A stretch of DNA of 17,570 nt. It comes from PALSA-505 sp036496025. Its GTDB lineage: Bacteria > Actinomycetota > Actinomycetes > Streptosporangiales > Streptosporangiaceae. Position numbers and translations under genes: made by a program. The stretch lies in the NCBI GenBank assembly GCA_036496025.1, contig DASXLW010000046.1, positions 1 to 17,570 on the forward strand, in the 5' to 3' direction. A model generated the notes under the pieces. The model ran no database searches. It saw only the letters and a program-made list of their open reading frames with translations, and was not told the origin of the DNA. This document shows, piece after piece, positions 14,142 through 17,570 of this stretch (its first letter is position 1; every line of letters starts with the position of its first letter).

Positions 14142-15410
14142 GGCGGTGATGTCGGCACCAAGCGCGGTCAGCCGCGCGGCGATCGACGCGTGCCCCCGGT
14201 CGATGGGGTACGCAGGAGCGACCACGGTCTCGCCGTCGGCGGCCAGGCCAGCCAGGATGAGCGCGATCCCGGTGCGCAGGTCGTGCGCCACGACCTCGGC
14301 TCCCTTGAGCGTGCACGGCCCGTGCACGATGACGGCGTTGGAGTCCACCTCGATCTTGGCGCCCATCTTGCCGAGCTCTCCGACCAGCGTGTAGCGACCG
14401 TCGTAGATCGTCTCGCGAATGTAGCTGGTGCCGTCCGCCAGGCAGCTCAGGGCCATGATCGGCGACTGCAGGTCGGTGGCGAACCCCGGGTACGGGCTGG
14501 TGATCACGTTGATCGGGCGGAGCTTGTGCTCCAGCCGCACCTGCAGCACGGCGCCGTGCGTCGCGAACTCGACCCCCATCTGCTCCAGCTTCCAGCGAAC
14601 GACGCCGAAGTGGTCGAGGGACCCGCCTACCAGGCTCAGCTCGCCGCCGGTGATCGCCGCCGCCATCGCGAACACGCCGGCGTCGATCCGGTCCGGCATG
14701 ACCGTGTGCTCGACGGCAGTGAGCTCATCCACGCCCTCGACGGTGACGAATCCGGTACCGCCGCCGCTGATCCTGGCGCCCATCTTGGTCAGGAACGCGA
14801 TCACGTCGAGCACCTCGGGCTCGAGCGCGGTGTTGTCGATCACGGTGGTTCCCGGGGCCAGCGAGGCCGCCATGATCAGGTTCTCGGTGCCGGTGTGCGA
14901 CGGGGTGTCCAGGTACAGGTGGGCGCCGCGCAGGTGCTCGGCCTGGATGTGGATAACGTTTTCGCCCTCGGTCACCGTGGCGCCGAGCCGGGCGAAGCCC
15001 CGGTAGTGGAAGTCGAGGCTCCTGCTGCCCAGGTTGCACCCGCCGATGCCCTCGAGGACGGCCTCGCCGAGCCGGTGCAGCAAGGCGGGCACGAACAGCA
15101 CCGAGCCGCGGAACCGGCGCGCGATCTCGGCCGGGAGCACCGGGCTGGTGAGCCGGGACGCGTCCACCACCAGGATGCGCTCGGCTTCGTGGAACTCCAC
15201 CAGAGCCCCGACCGCCTGCGCCAGCTCGACCGCCCGCCGGACGTCCTCGATGACCGGCACGTTCCGCAGCACGGTCCGTCCTCTGGTCGCGAGCAGGGAA
15301 GCTGCGATCATCTTGAGCGCGGCGTTCTTCGCCCCCTGGACAAAGACCGTCCCCTCCAGGGGGTTCCCTCCTCGCACGCGGTAACGGATCGTCTCGGAGC
15401 CCATGGTCAT
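14127..15410 (-). CDS. murA: UDP-N-acetylglucosamine 1-carboxyvinyltransferase (MurA) or close paralogue
   Basis: MurA transfers enolpyruvate from PEP to UDP-GlcNAc, the first committed step of peptidoglycan synthesis. The 427 residues match the family length. Lys28 and Asn29 in GAKNAALK, the catalytic Cys125 and Arg130 in IGGCNLGSRSLDFH, PDRIDAG, YPGFATDLQ and the C-terminal DLRTGIALILAG and IDRGH are present. Cys125 implies fosfomycin sensitivity rather than the Asp variant. The loop differs from the classical PGGCAIGARPVDLH and the preceding GPLLARFG, so this may be a second MurA, as found in Streptomyces. The ATG at 15410 has GGGAG at 15421-15425 upstream. Confidence 0.88.
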   Translation of the reverse strand: MTMGSETIRYRVRGGNPLEGTVFVQGAKNAALKMIAASLLATRGRTVLRNVPVIEDVRRAVELAQAVGALVEFHEAERILVVDASRLTSPVLPAEIARRFRGSVLFVPALLHRLGEAVLEGIGGCNLGSRSLDFHYRGFARLGATVTEGENVIHIQAEHLRGAHLYLDTPSHTGTENLIMAASLAPGTTVIDNTALEPEVLDVIAFLTKMGARISGGGTGFVTVEGVDELTAVEHTVMPDRIDAGVFAMAAAITGGELSLVGGSLDHFGVVRWKLEQMGVEFATHGAVLQVRLEHKLRPINVITSPYPGFATDLQSPIMALSCLADGTSYIRETIYDGRYTLVGELGKMGAKIEVDSNAVIVHGPCTLKGAEVVAHDLRTGIALILAGLAADGETVVAPAYPIDRGHASIAARLTALGADITAESSG

Positions 15411-15438
15411 CTGGTTGCAACTCCCGTCCGGTGGTCGG

Positions 15439-15455
15439 CGGCCCGGTTCGGGCCG
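15439..15455 (-). other. Hairpin in the murA leader
   Basis: CGGCCCG (15439-15445) pairs with CGGGCCG (15449-15455) around a GTT loop, about 30 nt upstream of the murA ATG. It may be the purB terminator or part of the murA 5' untranslated region. The 177-bp gap between purB and murA holds nothing else clear except the candidate -10 listed separately. Confidence 0.3.
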
Positions 15456-15524
15456 GGTGGGATGGTGCGCCGGGCGCTCGCCGGGCGGTGGCCGCGTGGC
15501 GGATCACAGCCGCGGGGCTCGACC

Positions 15525-15530
15525 AGTATC
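15525..15530 (-). promoter_or_regulatory. Candidate extended -10 box of murA
   Basis: On the minus strand GATACT is preceded by TGG and lies in a 14-nt block, CGATGGGATACTGG, that is identical to the block in front of the XRE gene. It would give murA a 5' leader of about 108 nt, separate from purB transcription. Confidence 0.4.
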
Positions 15531-15587
15531 CCATCGCCGACCCGGTCTGGCTGACAGCTCAGCCGATCCGCAGCGCGTCGGCCCGGG

Positions 15588-16895
15588 TCAGGTGAGGTGC
15601 CGCAGCCGTTCGAACACCCCCCCGAGGCGTTCGGTATAGCGTTCCGGCCTGCACACTTCGTCCAGCCGCCCGTCGTCGATCTGCTGCCCGCGTGCGATCG
15701 CATGCTTACGCAGAGTGGTCCGAAATGGAATGCCTGTGTCCCATGTCTCCATGGCCGCGTCCTGTACAAGCGCGTACGCATCTTCGCGATTCATGCCAGA
15801 CCGGACAAGCTCGAGCAGCACGGCCGAGCTGTAGATCAGCCCGCCGGTAGCGTCCAGGTTGGCGCGCATCCGCGCCGCGTCCACGGTGAGCCCCTCGACC
15901 AGCCCGGTCGTGAGCGCCAGCAGGTAGTCGGTGACGATGGCGGCGTCGGGCAGGGCCACGCGTTCGGTGCTGGAATGGGAAATGTCCCGTTCATGCCACA
16001 GCGGCATGCCTTCTATGACGGGGGTGACCTGGGCGCGGACCACCCGGGCCAGCCCGCAGATCCGCTCCGACCGGATCGGGTTCCTCTTGTGGGGCATTGC
16101 CGACGAGCCCTTCTGCCCGCGCCCGAACGGCTCGGCCAGCTCGCGCAGCTCGGTCCGCTGGCCGTGCCTGACCTCGAGCGCGACCGCCTCGCAGACCGTG
16201 GCGGTGATCGCCAGCACGCTGACCCACTCGGAGATCCCGTCACGGAAGACCACCTGCGTGGCCACGCAGGCCGGGCGCAGCCCGAGCGCGGCCATGACCT
16301 CGGCCTCGATGGCGGGATCGATGTTGGAGTACGTGCCGACCGGACCGGACAATTTGCCCACCGCGACTGCGTCGCGGGCCCGCTGCAGCCGGTCCCGGCA
16401 GCGAGCCATCGCGAACGCGAAGTCGGCCACCCGGTGACCCCAGACGTCGGGCTCGGCGTGAACGCCGTGCGTCCGTCCGACCCGCAGCGTGCCGCGATGG
16501 GCGAGCGCGTGGTCGCGCAGCACCGCCACCAGCGTCCCGGCCTTGGCCAGCAGCAGGTCGGTCGCCTCGGTGAGCTGGATGGCCAGGGCCGTGTCGAGCA
16601 GGTCCGACGAGGTCATGCCGAAGTGGACGTACGAGGCTGCCTCGCGCGGTGAGGTGTTGTCCGCCCAGGCGGTGAGGAAGGCGATGACGTCGTGATCGGT
16701 CACGGCCTCGGCCGCGGCGACCGCATCGGCCGACGGCGGCGGCGCCTGGCGCACCGGCTCGACGCAGTCCGCGGGCACGGTGCCCGCCCGGGCCTGGGCC
16801 TCCAGGACGAGCGTCTCCACCCGGCTCCACAGCTCGTACTTGTGCTCCTCGCTCCAGACCCGCCCCATCTCGGGCAGCGTGTACCGGCTGATCAT
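15588..16895 (-). CDS. purB: Adenylosuccinate lyase
   Basis: PurB performs two beta-eliminations in purine synthesis: SAICAR to AICAR, and adenylosuccinate to AMP, releasing fumarate each time. The 435-residue protein is of normal length for the fumarase/aspartase superfamily. It carries TSSDLLDT near residue 95, RTHGVHAEP with the catalytic His near 140, and the flexible signature loop GSSAMPHKRNP with the catalytic Ser near residue 265. The ATG at 16895 gives the standard N-terminus MISRYTLPEM and has GGAG and GGGAG stretches 2 and 10 nt upstream. The purD gene lies upstream on the same strand, so these two purine genes are probably co-regulated. Confidence 0.96.
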   Translation of the reverse strand: MISRYTLPEMGRVWSEEHKYELWSRVETLVLEAQARAGTVPADCVEPVRQAPPPSADAVAAAEAVTDHDVIAFLTAWADNTSPREAASYVHFGMTSSDLLDTALAIQLTEATDLLLAKAGTLVAVLRDHALAHRGTLRVGRTHGVHAEPDVWGHRVADFAFAMARCRDRLQRARDAVAVGKLSGPVGTYSNIDPAIEAEVMAALGLRPACVATQVVFRDGISEWVSVLAITATVCEAVALEVRHGQRTELRELAEPFGRGQKGSSAMPHKRNPIRSERICGLARVVRAQVTPVIEGMPLWHERDISHSSTERVALPDAAIVTDYLLALTTGLVEGLTVDAARMRANLDATGGLIYSSAVLLELVRSGMNREDAYALVQDAAMETWDTGIPFRTTLRKHAIARGQQIDDGRLDEVCRPERYTERLGGVFERLRHLT

Positions 16896-16951
16896 GTCTC
16901 CGATTCTCCCGCATTGGCCGGTGCCGCCGCGCCGCCCGCGCCGCGCGGCGT

Positions 16952-17063
16952 CGATGGCACACTGCCTCCCCTATAAGGCCGGCGATGGCACATCGACCAC
17001 CCAGGCCAGGGCGGCGGCACGTCGATCACCTTGGCGGGGCGGCGGTGGCGCACATCGATCAGG
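16952..17063. repeat. Four degenerate repeats of about 31 bp upstream of purB
   Basis: The core GGCACATCGACC recurs in variants. CGATGGCACA occurs at 16952-16961 and exactly again at 16983-16992. GGCACATCGACCACC (16987-17001) recurs as GGCACGTCGATCACC (17016-17030), 13 of 15 identical. GCACATCGATCAGG (17050-17063) is a fourth copy. The CAC positions are 31, 29 and 33 bp apart. The copies cover the presumed purB promoter region, including a CTATAA (16971-16976) that reads TTATAG towards purB. Confidence 0.5.
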
Positions 17064-17082
17064 TTGCGGGCCCGGCCGCCGC

Positions 17083-17190
17083 CCGCTCGCTCGGCTCGGC
17101 CTGGCCGCTCGCTCGGCTCGGCCTGGCCGCTCGCTCAACTCAGCTCGGCTCGGCTCGGCCGGTCGCTCAGCTCAGCTCGGCTCGGCCGCT
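17083..17190. repeat. 22-bp tandem repeat and CTCGG-type tract after purD
   Basis: The 22-bp unit at 17083-17104 (beginning CCGCTCGCTCGG, ending CTCGGCCTGG) is repeated without change at 17105-17126. A third copy starts at 17127 and breaks down after ten bases into a run of CTCGG, CTCAG and GCTCG units to about 17190. The plus strand has no A for 75 nt (17062-17136). With the neighbouring repeats this fills the 301-bp gap between purD and purB; no gene is seen there. Confidence 0.8.
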
Positions 17191-17196
17191 GCTGGC

Positions 17197-17570
17197 TCAG
17201 AGCGAGGCGGCCGCCGCGCGCTCGGCGATGTCGGTGCGGTACCAGCCGCCGCGCATCGTTACCCGGGCCGCTCGCTGGTAGGCGGCCGCGCGGGCGGCCT
17301 GGAGGTCGGGCCCGGTGCCCACCACGTTGAGTACCCTGCCGCCGGCCGACACCAGGCGCCCGTCCCGTGCCCGCGCGGTGCCCGCGTGAAGGAGATAGCT
17401 AGCCCCGTCCCGTTCGGGAAAATCTGCGCCCTCGATCAGATCGCCGACCGCCGGACGCTCGGGGTAGCCCTCGGCCGCGATGACCACGGTCACCGCCGCC
17501 CCGGGGGCCCAGCGCAGCGCGGCTGATCCGGCCAGGGTGCCGGCCGCCGCTGCGCGCAGCAGCCCGGCTA
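17197..17570 (-). CDS. purD: Phosphoribosylamine-glycine ligase, C-terminal part (5' end outside window)
   Basis: PurD ligates glycine to phosphoribosylamine with ATP to form GAR, an early step of purine synthesis. Only the last 124 or so codons are in the window, and the frame is open to the edge. The visible part is the C-terminal subdomain of the ATP-grasp enzyme, with AVTVVIAAEGYPE, the acidic GDLIEGAD, HAGTA and the conserved SAGGRVLNVVGTG, then the helical end rich in Ala. The stop codon lies at the end of the CTCGG-type repeat tract, so the repeats begin about seven bases beyond the gene. The next gene on this strand is purB. Confidence 0.93.
   Translation of the reverse strand, partial: AGLLRAAAAGTLAGSAALRWAPGAAVTVVIAAEGYPERPAVGDLIEGADFPERDGASYLLHAGTARARDGRLVSAGGRVLNVVGTGPDLQAARAAAYQRAARVTMRGGWYRTDIAERAAAASL

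Noticed and set aside
12934..14316. Minus-strand open frame of 460 codons over the aminotransferase gene
   Set aside because: It is antisense to a clear PLP enzyme and runs into the murA end; low-complexity composition and no motif.
14190..15554. Plus-strand open frame of 454 codons over murA
   Set aside because: Shadow of murA in GC-rich DNA; no recognisable domain and no plausible start signal.
17083..17190. CRISPR array
   Set aside because: The 22-bp units are directly adjacent with no spacers, and there are no cas genes.
16780..17526. Plus-strand open frame through the purD-purB gap
   Set aside because: It crosses the purB start, the repeat tract and the purD end on the opposite strand; its sequence is a translation of the repeats.

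Overview
The window is a stretch of chromosome from a high-GC actinobacterium. Signs of this are the strong GC bias, the frequent GTG and TTG starts, and actinobacterial families (a DUF2516 membrane protein beside an XRE regulator, and a ClpC/MutY/RadA neighbourhood). Genus and order cannot be fixed from the sequence alone. I count 18 protein genes, of which clpC (left edge) and purD (right edge) run off the window. No RNA gene, insertion sequence, prophage or CRISPR array was seen.

Left block, 1-4400, proteostasis and DNA repair: the end of clpC (+); a long compound hairpin; mutY (-); a divergent gene for a membrane-anchored, secreted beta-rich protein (+); and radA (-), which converges on it. 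In Mycobacterium and Streptomyces the c-di-AMP synthase gene disA sits between radA and that membrane-protein gene. Here only 72 bp separate them, so disA is missing from its usual place.

Middle block, 4500-9870, metabolism and quality control: a TIM-barrel isomerase/epimerase-like protein (+) overlaps tail-to-tail with dtd (-). Divergent from dtd is a likely two-gene operon of a beta-keto acid cleavage enzyme (DUF849/BKACE) and a Rhizobium-type L-asparaginase. An XRE regulator follows, with a perfect inverted repeat around its promoter, then a DUF2516 membrane protein, a GNAT acetyltransferase (+) and an AlaX-type tRNA-editing protein (-). The last two share a CTAG stop.

Right block, 9950-17570: a BlaI-type repressor and M56 metalloprotease pair (-), a DedA-family membrane protein (+), a macrodomain protein (+), a HisC/Pat-type aminotransferase (+), then murA (-), purB (-) and the 3' end of purD (-). 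The 301 bp between purD and purB hold degenerate repeats of about 31 bp and a 22-bp tandem duplication that grades into a CTCGG-type tract.

Most of this is ordinary core genome. No wholly new system is evident. The points most worth a second look are the absent disA, the repeat-filled purD-purB gap, several apparent leaderless promoters with a fixed 6-nt spacing, the XRE operator, and the Lys/Pro/Thr-rich leader of the BKACE protein.
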